64,000 nt of DNA, from positions 68,288 to 132,287 of the forward strand of contig CAWFME010000008.1 in the NCBI GenBank assembly GCA_963816955.1, in the 5' to 3' direction. Each line of letters begins with the position of its first letter. Positions within the stretch are counted from its first letter, which is position 1. The notes below the pieces were generated by a model, which had not been told where the DNA came from, searched no databases, and saw only the letters and a program-made list of their open reading frames with translations. Source of the stretch: DATFQI01 sp963816955 (GTDB lineage Bacteria; Actinomycetota; Thermoleophilia; Solirubrobacterales; Solirubrobacteraceae). The position numbers were made by a program, and so were the translations under genes. Positions 18,355-27,449 of this stretch are shown here, piece by piece.

Positions 18355-19202
18355 GCCGCCTGCGCCTTCGCCGCCAGCAGCGTGTTGCGCAGCAGCATCG
18401 CGATCGTCATCGGGCCCACGCCGCCCGGCACGGGCGTGATCAGCGCGGCGCGCTCGGCCGCCGCCGCATACGCGACGTCGCCGACGAGCCCGGCCTCCGT
18501 GCGGTTGATGCCGACGTCGATCACCGTCGCCCCCTCCTTGACCCAGTCGCCCTGCACGAACTCCGGCCGCCCGACCGCGGCCACCAGCACGTCGGCGCGG
18601 CGGCAGACCGCCGCGAGGTCGCGCGTGCGCGAGTGGCAGGTGGTGACCGTGGCGTTGGCGGCCAGCAGCAGCGCGGCCAGCGGCTTGCCGACGAGGTCCG
18701 AGCGGCCGACGACGACGGCCTCGGCGCCCTCGAGCGCGACGTCGTGGCGGCGCAGCATCTCCATCACCCCGGACGGGGTGCACGGGCGCAGGCCGGGGCG
18801 GCCCTTGGCGAGCAGCCCCGCGGAGATCGGGGTGAGGCCGTCGACGTCCTTGAGCGGGTCGATCAGCTCGGTCAGGGCCGAGCCGTCGACCTGCGGGGGC
18901 GTCGGGAGCTGGAGCAGGATCCCCGAGACGGCCGGGTCGTCGTTGAGGCGTTGCAGCAGCCGCGAGACCTCCTCGTGGGCCGTGTCGTGCGGGAGCCGGT
19001 GGTCGAAGCCCTCGATGCCGGCCTCGGCGGAGGCCTTCTGCTTGCCGCCGACGTAGACGGCCGACGCGGGGTCGTCGCCGACGAGCACGGTCGCGAGGCC
19101 GGGGGCGCGGTGGCCCTCCTGCACCCAGGCGGCGACGTCCGCGCGCACCTCGTCGCGGACCGCCTGCGCGATCGCCTTCCCGTCGATGACCTGGGCCGCC
19201 AT
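18351..19202 (-). CDS. folD: Methylene-THF dehydrogenase/methenyl-THF cyclohydrolase
   Basis: A 283-aa bifunctional one-carbon enzyme interconverting 5,10-methylene-, methenyl- and 10-formyl-THF. The active-site Tyr-x3-Lys is in SAVYVGGKQKA, followed by GILLQLPTPPQVDG, DPLKDVDGLTPISAG, PCTPSGVMEML, the NADP loop VVGRSDLVGKPLAALLL, TTCHSRT and the C-terminal TPVPGGVGPMTIAMLL. All signatures are intact and the length is normal. Its stop overlaps the start of the next gene (ATGA). Confidence 0.96.
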   Translation of the reverse strand: MAAQVIDGKAIAQAVRDEVRADVAAWVQEGHRAPGLATVLVGDDPASAVYVGGKQKASAEAGIEGFDHRLPHDTAHEEVSRLLQRLNDDPAVSGILLQLPTPPQVDGSALTELIDPLKDVDGLTPISAGLLAKGRPGLRPCTPSGVMEMLRRHDVALEGAEAVVVGRSDLVGKPLAALLLAANATVTTCHSRTRDLAAVCRRADVLVAAVGRPEFVQGDWVKEGATVIDVGINRTEAGLVGDVAYAAAAERAALITPVPGGVGPMTIAMLLRNTLLAAKAQAA

Positions 19203-19317
19203 TGCGGGCGAGCAGGCTATCGAGCGGGCCGGAGTGCGGTGAAGGTCGCACGCTGCGGCGAGCAGCAGGTACGGCGCTGGCGAGGAGCAGGAGGCGGCGC
19301 ACGGCCGCCGGATGCTG

Positions 19318-19335
19318 AGGGCCGGATCCGGCCCT
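19318..19335 (-). terminator. Perfect 18-bp palindrome after a small membrane gene
   Basis: AGGGCCGGATCCGGCCCT is fully self-complementary and begins at the stop codon of the 58-aa gene, overlapping its last base. It may end that transcript or be a protein-binding site. The rest of 19203-19334 shows no gene. Confidence 0.4.
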
Positions 19336-19511
19336 TAGGGGCGACTGGCCAGGCGGGTCACTGCGGCGCACGCCAGCGCCACGGTGACCACCGCGAAGAT
19401 CGGCGGGCCGAGCGGGAGGTCGAACTGCGTCGAGCCGATCCCCCAGGCGATCACGAAGAAGAGCGCGAGGCCGCAGTAGAGGAAGAAGGCGATGCCTGCG
19501 AGCCTGCGCAT
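19335..19511 (-). CDS. Small two-span membrane protein, 58 aa
   Basis: Starts MRRLAGIAFFLYCGLALFFVIAWGI, a first membrane segment, followed by a short polar turn (STQFDLPLGPP) and a second segment IFAVVTVALACAAVT ending with LASRP. The basic N-terminus before the first segment suggests an inside-facing N-terminus. No family recognised. It lies 37 bp downstream of ogt on the same strand. Confidence 0.6.
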   Translation of the reverse strand: MRRLAGIAFFLYCGLALFFVIAWGIGSTQFDLPLGPPIFAVVTVALACAAVTRLASRP

Positions 19512-19548
19512 GGCGCTTCCTTCGCTGCCGTCACGGCGCGTCCTGCGC

Positions 19549-20037
19549 TCACCAGAGCGTTGCACGGAAGCCTGCAACGACCTCCGCCTCGTGGGCCAGC
19601 AGCACGCGCTTGCGCTCGAGCCCGCCGCCATAGCCGACGAGCGTGCCGTCGGCGCCGATCACGCGATGGCACGGGACGACGATCGAGATCGGGTTGCGCC
19701 CGTTCGCCAGGCCGACCGCCCGCACTTTGCGCGGGTCGCCCAGCGTGGTCGCGAGCGCGCCGTAGGTCGTCGTCTCCCCGTACGGGATGCCGAGCAACAG
19801 GTCCCAGACGCTGCGCTGGAACGCGGTGCCGGCGGGCTTGAGCTCGAGCGCGAACTCCGTCCGCTCGCCCGCGAAGTACTCCGCGAGCTGGCGCGCCGGC
19901 TCGGCGAGGGCTGCCGGGTCGTGCTCCCAGTCGGGATCGACGTCGAACGGCGACATGTACAGGCGGGTCAGCGCGCCGTCCTCCGCGGTCAGGAGGATCT
20001 CCCCGACCGGGCTCTCGATGGTGGCGTAGGCGGTCAT
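19549..20037 (-). CDS. ogt: Methylated-DNA-protein-cysteine methyltransferase
   Basis: A 162-aa suicide repair protein that removes alkyl groups from O6-alkylguanine. The active-site motif IVVPCHRVIG is present, preceded by the helix-turn-helix part QRSVWDLLLGIPYGETTTYGALA and the Asn hinge GLANGRNPIS; GYGGGLERKRVLLAHE closes the domain. Its ATG overlaps the stop of the upstream glycosylase gene (ATGA), so the two alkylation-repair genes are translationally coupled. No Ada-type regulatory N-terminus is present, so induction is not obvious. Confidence 0.94.
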   Translation of the reverse strand: MTAYATIESPVGEILLTAEDGALTRLYMSPFDVDPDWEHDPAALAEPARQLAEYFAGERTEFALELKPAGTAFQRSVWDLLLGIPYGETTTYGALATTLGDPRKVRAVGLANGRNPISIVVPCHRVIGADGTLVGYGGGLERKRVLLAHEAEVVAGFRATLW

Positions 20038-20870
20038 GCGAGGCTCCAGAGGTGCTGGACGGCGTAGGAGCGCCAGGGCCTCCAGGCCTCGGCGCGGCGG
20101 GCGAGCGCGGCGGGGTCGGCGAGCCGCGCGAACCCGCGCCGCACGCCGAGGTCGGTCTCGAGCAGGACGTCGGGGTCGCCGCAGCGCATCGCGACGTAGT
20201 CGGCGGTCCACGGGCCCACCCCGCGCAGGGCCAGGAGCTCGGCCCGGTCGCGCGGGTCGAGGCCGGCCGCCATCGCCGCCGCCATCGCGACGAGCGCGCG
20301 GCCGCGGGCGCGCGGCATCGGCAGCGACTCGGGGTCGAGCGCGGCGAGGGCCGCGGGCGCCGGGAACAGGTGGGTGACGGCGCCGGCGGGCTCGGGCAGC
20401 GGTTCCCCGCAGCGCTCGGTCAGCCGGCCGGCCTGGGTGCGGGCGGCGGCGACGCTGACCTGCTGGCCGAGCACCGCGCGGACGGCGATCTCGGCGGGGT
20501 CGACGCAGCCGGGCACGCGGCGGCCGGGCGCATCTGCGACGAGCTCGCGCAGCAGCGGGTCGGCTTTCAGGGTGGCGTCGATCGCGCCGGGGTCGGCGTC
20601 CGCGTCGAGCAGCGTGCGGCACAGCTCGGCCGCCGCCGGCTCGTCGCGGGTGTCGCCGCGCTCCAATCGCCAGCATGGGCGGTCCGCGCCGAGCTCGAGC
20701 GCGATCACGCCCGGGCCGTGCGGCAGCCGCACGCCGCGGCGGTACGTCGTGTCCTCGACGGCCTCCACCCCGGGCACCGCCCGCGCGGCGAAGAACGCCA
20801 GCAGCGAGCTCGCGTGCAGGGGAAGGGTCGCGTCCAGCTCCATCGTGGTGGTGGAACGGGGCACGGCCAT
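20034..20870 (-). CDS. alkA: DNA-3-methyladenine glycosylase II (AlkA-like)
   Basis: A 278-aa HhH-GPD glycosylase that excises alkylated bases. It has an N-terminal AlkA_N-like domain (residues about 10-110), DPAEIAVRAVLGQQVSVAAART, and the helix-hairpin-helix LLALRGVGPWTADYVAMR followed by LLETDLGVRRG with the catalytic Asp. The ending WRPWRSYAVQHLW is also typical of AlkA. A second in-frame ATG (MELDATLP) 9 codons on could be the true start. Coupled to ogt by ATGA; 19 bp downstream of pcrA. Confidence 0.9.
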   Translation of the reverse strand: MAVPRSTTTMELDATLPLHASSLLAFFAARAVPGVEAVEDTTYRRGVRLPHGPGVIALELGADRPCWRLERGDTRDEPAAAELCRTLLDADADPGAIDATLKADPLLRELVADAPGRRVPGCVDPAEIAVRAVLGQQVSVAAARTQAGRLTERCGEPLPEPAGAVTHLFPAPAALAALDPESLPMPRARGRALVAMAAAMAAGLDPRDRAELLALRGVGPWTADYVAMRCGDPDVLLETDLGVRRGFARLADPAALARRAEAWRPWRSYAVQHLWSLA

Positions 20871-20889
20871 CGCGTGTGAGGCAGATCTC

Positions 20890-23084
20890 CTAGCGCTTGC
20901 GGATCGGCGCGTAATCGGCCATCAGCTTGCGCTCGCGGCCGTCGCCCGCGAACCGCACCACGACGATCCCGCCGGGCTCGGTCTGGATCACCACGCCTTC
21001 GCCGAGCGTGGCGTGGACGACGTCGTCGCCCGTGCGGAAGACGGCGCCCGCACTGTCGCTGCGGGTCGCCTCCGCGGAGGCCGCGGCGGCGCCGGCCCAG
21101 GAGGCGATCCGGCCGGTCGGCAGGCCCGCGCGCTCGCGCTCGGGCTGGTCGGTCAGCTCGCGCGGGATCTCGTCGATGAAGCGCGAGCGGGTGCCGAACG
21201 ACTGGGCGCCGCCGAACGAGTTGCGCCGGCGCGCGTAGGTGAGCGTGAGGTCGCGCATGGCGCGCGTGATGCCGACGTAGGCAAGCCGGCGCTCCTCCTC
21301 CAGCGCGCCCTCGTCGAGCGCGCGCGAGTGCGGGAACACGCCGTCCTCCATCCCGATCATGAACACGATCGGGTACTCGAGGCCCTTGGCGTTGTGCATC
21401 GTCATCAGCGTCACCAGGCCCTCGTCGTCCTGGCGCGAGTCGGCGTCGGCCAGCAGCGAGATCTGCTGCAGGAACTCGCCGAGCGCGCCGCCCTCCTCGG
21501 CCGTGGCGTCGTACTCGCGGGCGACCCGCACGAGCTCCTCGAGGTTCTCGATCCGGCCCTGCGCCTCGATCGTGCGCTCGGCCTCCAGCGCTTCCGTGTA
21601 GCCCGTCTCGCTCAGTGCCTCGGCGAGCACGTCGCCGGTCGACGCGCCACCGTCGACGCGCTCGCGCAGCCGCTCCATCGTCGACATGAAGCGCCCGAGC
21701 GCCTTCTGGGCCGCGGTGCCGAGCCCCGGCACGGAGCCGGCCTCCGCCGCCGCCTCCCACACCGGGATCCCCATCGTGTCGGCGTGGCTGAGCACGCGCG
21801 ACAGCGACGTCTGCCCCAGCCCGCGCCGCGGCGAGTTCGCGATCCGCGTGAACGCGTTGGCGTCCTGCGGGTTCACGAGGAACGTCAGGTACGCGATCAG
21901 GTCGCGGATCTCCGCCCGCTCGTAGAACTTCGTGCCGCCGATGACCTGGTAGCCGATCTGCGCCCGCACCAGCATGTCCTCGAGCACCCGCGATTGCGCA
22001 TTCGTCCGGTAGAAGACCGCGATCTCGGCGCGGCTGACCCCCTCGTCGACCATCCGCTCGATCTCGGCGGCCACGAACCGGGCCTCCGCATGCTCGTCCG
22101 CGAGCTCCCGCACCCGCACCGGATCCCCCTCGCCGATCTCCGTCCACAGCGACTTCTCCATCCGCCCGCGGTTGTTGGCCACCACGGCGTTCGCAGCCGA
22201 CAGGATCGTCTGCGTGGAGCGGTAGTTCTGCTCCAGCTTGACGACATGGGCGTCCGGGAAGTCTTCTCGAAAGTTGAGGATATTGGTGATGTCCGCTCCG
22301 CGGAACGCATAGACGACTGCTCGTCGTCGCCGACCACCGCGAGGTTGCGGTGCTCGGAGCTGAGGAGCTGGAGCCAGCGGTACTGGGCGTGGTTGGTGTC
22401 CTGGTACTCGTCGACGAGGATGTGGCGGAAGGCCGTCGCGTAGCGGTCGCGGACCTCCTGGAAGAGCTCGAGGACGTTGACGGCGCGGACGAGCAGGTCG
22501 TCGAAGTCCATCGCGTTCATGCGGTGCAGCTCGCGCTCGTAGTGCTCGTAGACGTCGGCGACGGTCTGCTCGAAGTAGGAGCCGACCATCTGGCGGTAGT
22601 CGTCGGCGGAGCGGAGCTTGTTCTTGGCGTCGGAGATCTGGGAGGCCATCGCGCGCGGGGTGAAGCGCTTGGTGTCCACGTCCAGGTCGTCGAGGCACTT
22701 CTTGATCAGCCGCCGCGAGTCCGCCGCGTCGTAGATCGTGAACTGGCGCGTGTAGCCGAGCCGGTGGGCGTCGGCGCGCAGCATCCGCACGCAGGCCGAG
22801 TGGAAGGTCATCACCCACATCGCGCGGGTGGCGCGGCCGACCAGCAGCTCGACCCGCTCGCGCATCTCCTGGGCGGCCTTGTTGGTGAAGGTGATCGCCA
22901 GGATCTCGTCCGCGCGGGCCTGGCCCGTGCGCAGCAGGTAGGCGATCCGGTGGGTGAGCACGCGGGTCTTGCCCGAGCCGGCGCCCGCGAGGATCAGCAG
23001 CGGCCCCTCGCCCGAGGTGACCGCGTCGCGCTGGGGTGCGTTGAGACCCTCGAGGAGCTGGTCGGTGGAGGCGCTCGAAGGCAT
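20890..23084 (-). pseudogene. pcrA: UvrD/PcrA superfamily I DNA helicase, broken by a one-base frameshift
   Basis: PcrA unwinds DNA in repair and removes stalled complexes. N-terminal segment (23084 to about 22315): LAGAGSGKTRVLTHRIAYLL (Walker A), ITFTNKAAQEMRERV, MTFHSACVRMLR, DFDDLLVRA and VDEYQDTN, VVGDDEQS. C-terminal segment (to 20890, another frame): VYAFRGADITNILNF, LEQNYRST, FYRTNAQSR, TMHNAKGLEYPIVF, EERRLAYVGITRA and a final Tudor-like domain VVHATLGEGVV. The two frames meet exactly inside DDEQS/VYAFRG, where one base is missing near 22313-22316. Every helicase motif is kept, so an assembly or read error is more likely than loss of an important gene. Confidence 0.92.
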
Positions 23085-23135
23085 CGGCTCCCACGGTACC
23101 GCCCGTTCCGGAGGGCTCTGCCAGCATGCCCGCGC

Positions 23136-24035
23136 GTGAGCCTCACCGACGATATCCGGGCGGCCTGCAAGGCGGTCGCAGAGCGGGCGCAACGCGTGCA
23201 GATCCGCGAGGAGGCCGTCGAGGCGTACGCGGCGACGCTGCCCGCCGCGTCGCCGCCCGCGCCGGACCTAGCGCCGGGCGAGCCCGACGAGCGCCGCGCC
23301 GCCTTCCAGCTCACCCTCAACGCGATCAACTTCGGCTCGGGCTGGTTCCCCACCTTGCGCAAGGCGCCCGGGATGTCGGGCTTCCGCACCATCGAGGCCG
23401 GCCTGCGCGCCCGCGGCCCGTGGACGGCGGACGAGCTCGCCGCCCTTGGCCGCGACGAGGCGGCCGCGACGCTCGGCCAGGACCCCGGGCACGAGCTGAT
23501 GGGCCTGTTCGAGACCGCCCTGCGCGAGCTGGGCGCCAAGGTCCGCGACGAGCACGGCGGCTCGTTCCTCGCGCTCGCGCGCGCCCATGACACCGCGGAG
23601 GGCCTCGCGACCGAGCTCGCGAGCTGGCCGACCTGGTTCGACGTCTCGCCCTACGGCGGCCGGCAGGTCCCGTTCTTCAAGCGCGCCCAGATCGCCGCCG
23701 CCGACCTCGCGCTCGCCGGCCTCGGCCCGAACCGGGACCTGCACCGCCTGACCCTGTTCGCCGACAACCTCGTCCCCCACGTGCTCCGGCTCGACGGCGT
23801 GCTCGAGCTCGACGACGAGCTCGTGGCCCGGATCGACGCCGAAGAGCTGATCGAGCACGACTCGACCGAGGAGGTCGAGATCCGCGCCTGCGCGCTGCAC
23901 GCGGTCGAGCTGCTCGTCGCCGCACACCCCGAGCCGACGACCGCCACGGCCGTCGACAACCACCTCTGGCACCGCGGCGCCGGCCCGCGCTACAAGGCGC
24001 GCCCCCGCCACCGCGCTCGCACGACCGCCTACTGA
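23136..24035 (+). CDS. Queuosine salvage family protein (Qng1/DUF2419-like)
   Basis: A 299-aa protein starting at GTG 23136 (VSLTDDIRAACKAVAERA). Features matching my memory of the queuosine-salvage family are LNAINFGSGWFPTLRK, an all-helical middle, FADNLVPHVLRLDGVL, VEIRACALHAVELL and the C-terminal DNHLWHRG...RYKARPRHRARTTAY. Family members are glycosidase-like enzymes that release queuine from queuosine nucleotide for reuse in tRNA modification. Divergent from pcrA and overlapping the convergent PPOX gene by 7 nt. The family call is from recall of signature stretches, not from alignment. Confidence 0.7.
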   Translation: MSLTDDIRAACKAVAERAQRVQIREEAVEAYAATLPAASPPAPDLAPGEPDERRAAFQLTLNAINFGSGWFPTLRKAPGMSGFRTIEAGLRARGPWTADELAALGRDEAAATLGQDPGHELMGLFETALRELGAKVRDEHGGSFLALARAHDTAEGLATELASWPTWFDVSPYGGRQVPFFKRAQIAAADLALAGLGPNRDLHRLTLFADNLVPHVLRLDGVLELDDELVARIDAEELIEHDSTEEVEIRACALHAVELLVAAHPEPTTATAVDNHLWHRGAGPRYKARPRHRARTTAY

Positions 24036-24436
24036 GGCGCGTGCTCGAAGGGCAGCGTCATCTGCTGCACCTTCGCGGGCTCGATCAGGAACACCACTCC
24101 CGAGCGCATCGGGAACGGCGCGCCCGTGTACTTGACCGCGAGCCGATCGATGATCTCCAGCGCCGCGTCGCCCTCGACGGTCTCCACGACGCGGCCGCGG
24201 ACCTGCGCCATCCGGTAGGGGTGCTCGTGGTCGGTGATCGAGAACGCCACGCGCGGGTCGCGCGCGAGGTTGCGCGCCTTGCGGGAGCCCGGCTGGGTGA
24301 AGAACACGACGTGCTCGCCCTCCAGCGCGGTCCAGACCGGGACGGAGTGCGGCGCGCCGCTCGGGAGCACCGTGGCGAGGTGGGCGTAGTTGGCGCCGTC
24401 GAAGAGCGCTCGGACGTCGTCGGGCAGTGCGGTCAC
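24029..24436 (-). CDS. PPOX-class (pyridoxamine-phosphate-oxidase-like) flavoprotein
   Basis: A 135-aa split-barrel protein with YAHLATVLPSGAPHSVPVW, the standard opening of this family, VVFFTQPGSRKARNLARDPRVAFSI, and YRMAQVRGRVVE. These proteins bind FMN or F420 and reduce varied substrates; many actinobacterial members are F420-dependent. The GTG at 24436 is chosen because it gives the typical length. Convergent with the queuosine-salvage gene and divergent from the GGDEF-EAL gene 76 bp away. Cofactor preference cannot be read from sequence alone. Confidence 0.82.
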   Translation of the reverse strand: MTALPDDVRALFDGANYAHLATVLPSGAPHSVPVWTALEGEHVVFFTQPGSRKARNLARDPRVAFSITDHEHPYRMAQVRGRVVETVEGDAALEIIDRLAVKYTGAPFPMRSGVVFLIEPAKVQQMTLPFEHAPQ

Positions 24437-24512
24437 GGCGGCATCGTCCCAGCAAGCGCACCGATCGGTCCAGTCCGGCTCAACGCGCGGGGACGCTCGC
24501 CGATCAACGGGG

Positions 24513-26906
24513 ATGGTGGATCGCGTCCTCGCACCCTTGGCACGCCTGCTCCCGTACGCGGGGCACGTCAGCCCGCGCCGTCGCCGGGCGGCCGCGGCGG
24601 CGGCCGGCGTGCTGCTGCTGTCGCTCGCAGTGCACCTCACCTACACCGCGCTCGGCGTCGGCGCGGGCTCCGACACCGTCGACACCGTCGTCAACCGCTG
24701 GGGCCAGCAGCTCGTCATGGGCGCCGCCGTGGCGCTGTGCGCGCTGCGCGTGCGCCGCGAGGACCCCGATCGGGGGACGTGGCTCGCGCTGACCGTCGCG
24801 CTCGGCTGCTGGACGCTCGGCAACACCTACTGGAACGCCGTCCTCTACACCGTCGAGGAGCCGTCCTTCCCCTCCCCGGCCGATGCCGGCTGGCTGCTCT
24901 TCTACCCCTTCGCCTACCTGTGCCTGGGCCTGCAGGCCCGCCGCACGGCGCACAAGCTGCCCGCGAGCATGTGGCTCGACGGGCTCGTGGGCGTGCTCGC
25001 CGTCTCCGCCGTCGGCATCGTGGCCCTGATCGCGCCGCTGACCGCGGGCCAGGACGTCAGCACGAGCGAGCTGATCTTCGGCTCGGCCAACGGGATCCTC
25101 GACCTGTTCCTGCTGTCGCTGGTGATCGCGTTCCTCGGGCTCGGCGGCGGCGGCCGCGGCCGCGCCTGGCTGCTCCTGGGCGTCGGCTTCGCCGTCTGGA
25201 CGGGCGCCGACTTCACGCTCCTGCGCCAGTTCGCCGCGAACACCTACGAGTCGGGCGGCGCGCTGGACTCGATGTGGCTCGTGGGCGCGGCGATCATGGC
25301 GCTCGCGCCCTGGCAGCCGCCGCCGGCCAAGATCGAGAAGCGCCGCGCCGACTGGCGCATCCTGGCGCTGCCGTTCGGAGCGAGCGTCGCGGCGATCGGG
25401 CTGCTGCTGGCCGCGGGCCTGCAGTCCCACCAGCCCGTCGCCGTGGTCTTCGCGGCAGCCGCCTTGATGACCGCGATGGTGCGCACGACGATCAGCGTCT
25501 ACGAGCTGCGCCGGTTCGCCGAGACCCGCCGCCAGGCCACGACGGACGAGCTCACGGGGCTCCCGAACCGGCGCTGGTTCGACAGCGAGCTGCGCCGCGC
25601 GATCGAGCAGGCCGGCAAGGCCGGTGCGCAGCTCGCCCTGCTCGTGATCGACCTCGACCACTTCAAGGAGCTCAACGACACGCTCGGGCACCACGCGGGT
25701 GACCGCGTGCTCGCGCAGCTCGGCCCCCGCATCCGCACGGCCCTGCGGGCGGGCGACGACGTCGCCCGCCTCGGCGGCGACGAGTTCGCGGTGCTGCTGC
25801 CGAGCGCGGGCGCGACCGCGGCCGACGGCGCCGGCGAGCGGATCGCCGCGGCGCTCTCGCAGCGCTTCACGGTCGAGGGCATCGAGCTGCAGATCGCCGC
25901 CAGCATCGGCGTGGCGCTGTTCCCCGAGCACGGCCAGGACGCCGAGACGCTGCTGCAGCGCGCCGACGTAGCGATGTACCAGGCCAAGCGCCGCCGCTCG
26001 GGCACCGAGTTCTACGCGCGCGAGCGCGACCTGCACACCCGCGAGCGCCTGCAGCTGATCGGCGAGCTGCGCGACGCCGTCGCCCAGGACCGCCTCACGC
26101 TGCACTTCCAGCCCAAGCTCGAGCTCGGCCGCAACCGCGTCGCCGGCGTCGAGGCGCTCGTGCGCTGGCCGCACCCGACCCGCGGCCTGGTCCCGCCGGA
26201 CGAGTTCATCCCGCTGGCCGAGCAGACCGGCGTGATCGGCCCGCTGACCGAGCTCGTCATCCGCAAGGCGCTGCGCCAGGCCGCCGACTGGGCCGAGCGC
26301 GGGATCGCGCTCACGATGGCCGTCAACGTCTCGGCGACCAACCTGATCGAGGAGGGCTGGACCGACGGGGTGCTGGCCGCGCTGGAGCGCGCGGGCGTGC
26401 GCCCGGACCGGTTCGTGGTCGAGATCACCGAGGACGTGCTGATGACCGACCCGGAGCGCTCGCTGACCGCGCTCGCCGAGCTGTCGGCCGCCGGCGTGCG
26501 CGTCTCCCTGGACGACTTCGGGACGGGCTACTCCTCGCTGTCCTACCTCAAGCGGCTGCCGGTCGACGAGCTCAAGATCGACCGCTCGTTCGTGTTCGAG
26601 ATGGGCACCGACCCGGCGGACGCCGCCATCGTGCAGACGGCGATCGACCTCGGCCGGCGGCTCGGGATCAGCGTCGCCGCCGAGGGCGTCGAGGACGAGG
26701 CGACGCTGCGCCGCCTCACGGACTACGGCGCGATGATCGCGCAGGGCTACCACATCGCCCGCCCGATGCCGGCGCCCGACCTCGAAGCGTGGCTCGCCGC
26801 CGGCGGGTTCGTGTCACCTGCTCACAACGAAGACGTCGAGCGTGCGCGGCCCGTGGACGCCCTCTACGCGGTCGAGCTCGATGTCCGAAGTGGCGGACGG
26901 GCCTGA
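24513..26906 (+). CDS. Membrane GGDEF-EAL protein with intact cyclase and phosphodiesterase motifs
   Basis: A 797-aa cyclic-di-GMP protein. An N-terminal membrane domain (about residues 30-330, roughly nine segments) likely senses a signal. The GGDEF domain (about 345-500) has the metal site VIDLDHFKELNDTLGHHAGD and RLGGDEF (421-425). The EAL domain (about 520-770) keeps EALVRW, AVNVSATNL, VEITEDV, LDDFGTGYSSL, LKIDRSF, AEGVED and AQGYHIARPMP. Both activities are therefore possible. The reading frame runs 93 nt into the 3' end of convergent lutC, giving an extra tail of about 30 residues past the EAL fold. Confidence 0.92.
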   Translation: MVDRVLAPLARLLPYAGHVSPRRRRAAAAAAGVLLLSLAVHLTYTALGVGAGSDTVDTVVNRWGQQLVMGAAVALCALRVRREDPDRGTWLALTVALGCWTLGNTYWNAVLYTVEEPSFPSPADAGWLLFYPFAYLCLGLQARRTAHKLPASMWLDGLVGVLAVSAVGIVALIAPLTAGQDVSTSELIFGSANGILDLFLLSLVIAFLGLGGGGRGRAWLLLGVGFAVWTGADFTLLRQFAANTYESGGALDSMWLVGAAIMALAPWQPPPAKIEKRRADWRILALPFGASVAAIGLLLAAGLQSHQPVAVVFAAAALMTAMVRTTISVYELRRFAETRRQATTDELTGLPNRRWFDSELRRAIEQAGKAGAQLALLVIDLDHFKELNDTLGHHAGDRVLAQLGPRIRTALRAGDDVARLGGDEFAVLLPSAGATAADGAGERIAAALSQRFTVEGIELQIAASIGVALFPEHGQDAETLLQRADVAMYQAKRRRSGTEFYARERDLHTRERLQLIGELRDAVAQDRLTLHFQPKLELGRNRVAGVEALVRWPHPTRGLVPPDEFIPLAEQTGVIGPLTELVIRKALRQAADWAERGIALTMAVNVSATNLIEEGWTDGVLAALERAGVRPDRFVVEITEDVLMTDPERSLTALAELSAAGVRVSLDDFGTGYSSLSYLKRLPVDELKIDRSFVFEMGTDPADAAIVQTAIDLGRRLGISVAAEGVEDEATLRRLTDYGAMIAQGYHIARPMPAPDLEAWLAAGGFVSPAHNEDVERARPVDALYAVELDVRSGGRA

Positions 26907-27449
26907 GACGAACGTGACCGGGCGGCCCTCCGCGGCCGCCCCGGCGAGCTGTGCGACGGCGTCCGGGATCGCCGCGACGATCCGCTCGGCCTCGACCACG
27001 CACACGTGGTAGTCGGGCACGAGCGTGATGGCGCGCCGGCCGGAACGGGCGCCGCCGTCGAGCACGATCGTGCCCGTCTCGGCGATCGCCAGCGCGCAGC
27101 CGGTCAGCACGCCGTCGAAGCCGTCCAGCTCGCGCGGGCCCAGCGGCGGGTCGTCGGCGACGAGCTCCAGGCCGTCGACGGAAGCCGGACCCCCGGACGG
27201 CGTGACCAGCCGGCGGGCGCCGCGCTCTGCGCAGGCCGCCGCGACCGCCGCGGGCAGCTCGGCCGCGCTCACGCGGCGGACCGTGGCGCGGTAGTCGGCA
27301 CAGCGCTCGCAGAACAGCTCCACCACGTCGCCGCCCGACGGTGCCGGCTCCCCTGCGCCGCGATAGGAGCGCGGGACCTCGGGCACGGCCGGCGTGCCCC
27401 CGAGCGCGCCCTGGATCCGCCGCAGGACCTCAGCCCGAGCGTCGCTCAC
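26814..27449 (-). CDS. lutC: LUD-domain lactate utilisation protein C
   Basis: A 211-aa LUD-domain protein, third subunit of the LutABC L-lactate oxidising complex. Motifs: GVLTGCALAIAETGTIVLDGG, LVPDYHVCVVEAERIV and the C-terminal GPSATSDIELDRVEGVHGPR. It starts with GTG inside the last 20 nt of lutB, so the pair is coupled. Its 3' end overlaps the convergent GGDEF-EAL gene by 93 nt, which could allow transcript-level interference between the two. Cytoplasmic. Confidence 0.92.
   Translation of the reverse strand: MSDARAEVLRRIQGALGGTPAVPEVPRSYRGAGEPAPSGGDVVELFCERCADYRATVRRVSAAELPAAVAAACAERGARRLVTPSGGPASVDGLELVADDPPLGPRELDGFDGVLTGCALAIAETGTIVLDGGARSGRRAITLVPDYHVCVVEAERIVAAIPDAVAQLAGAAAEGRPVTFVSGPSATSDIELDRVEGVHGPRTLDVFVVSR

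Noticed and set aside
24504..26753. 749-aa minus-strand frame opposite the GGDEF-EAL gene
   Set aside because: Composition (His/Arg/Gly/Val with no hydrophobic core) is that of an antisense shadow; the plus-strand protein has full GGDEF and EAL motifs.
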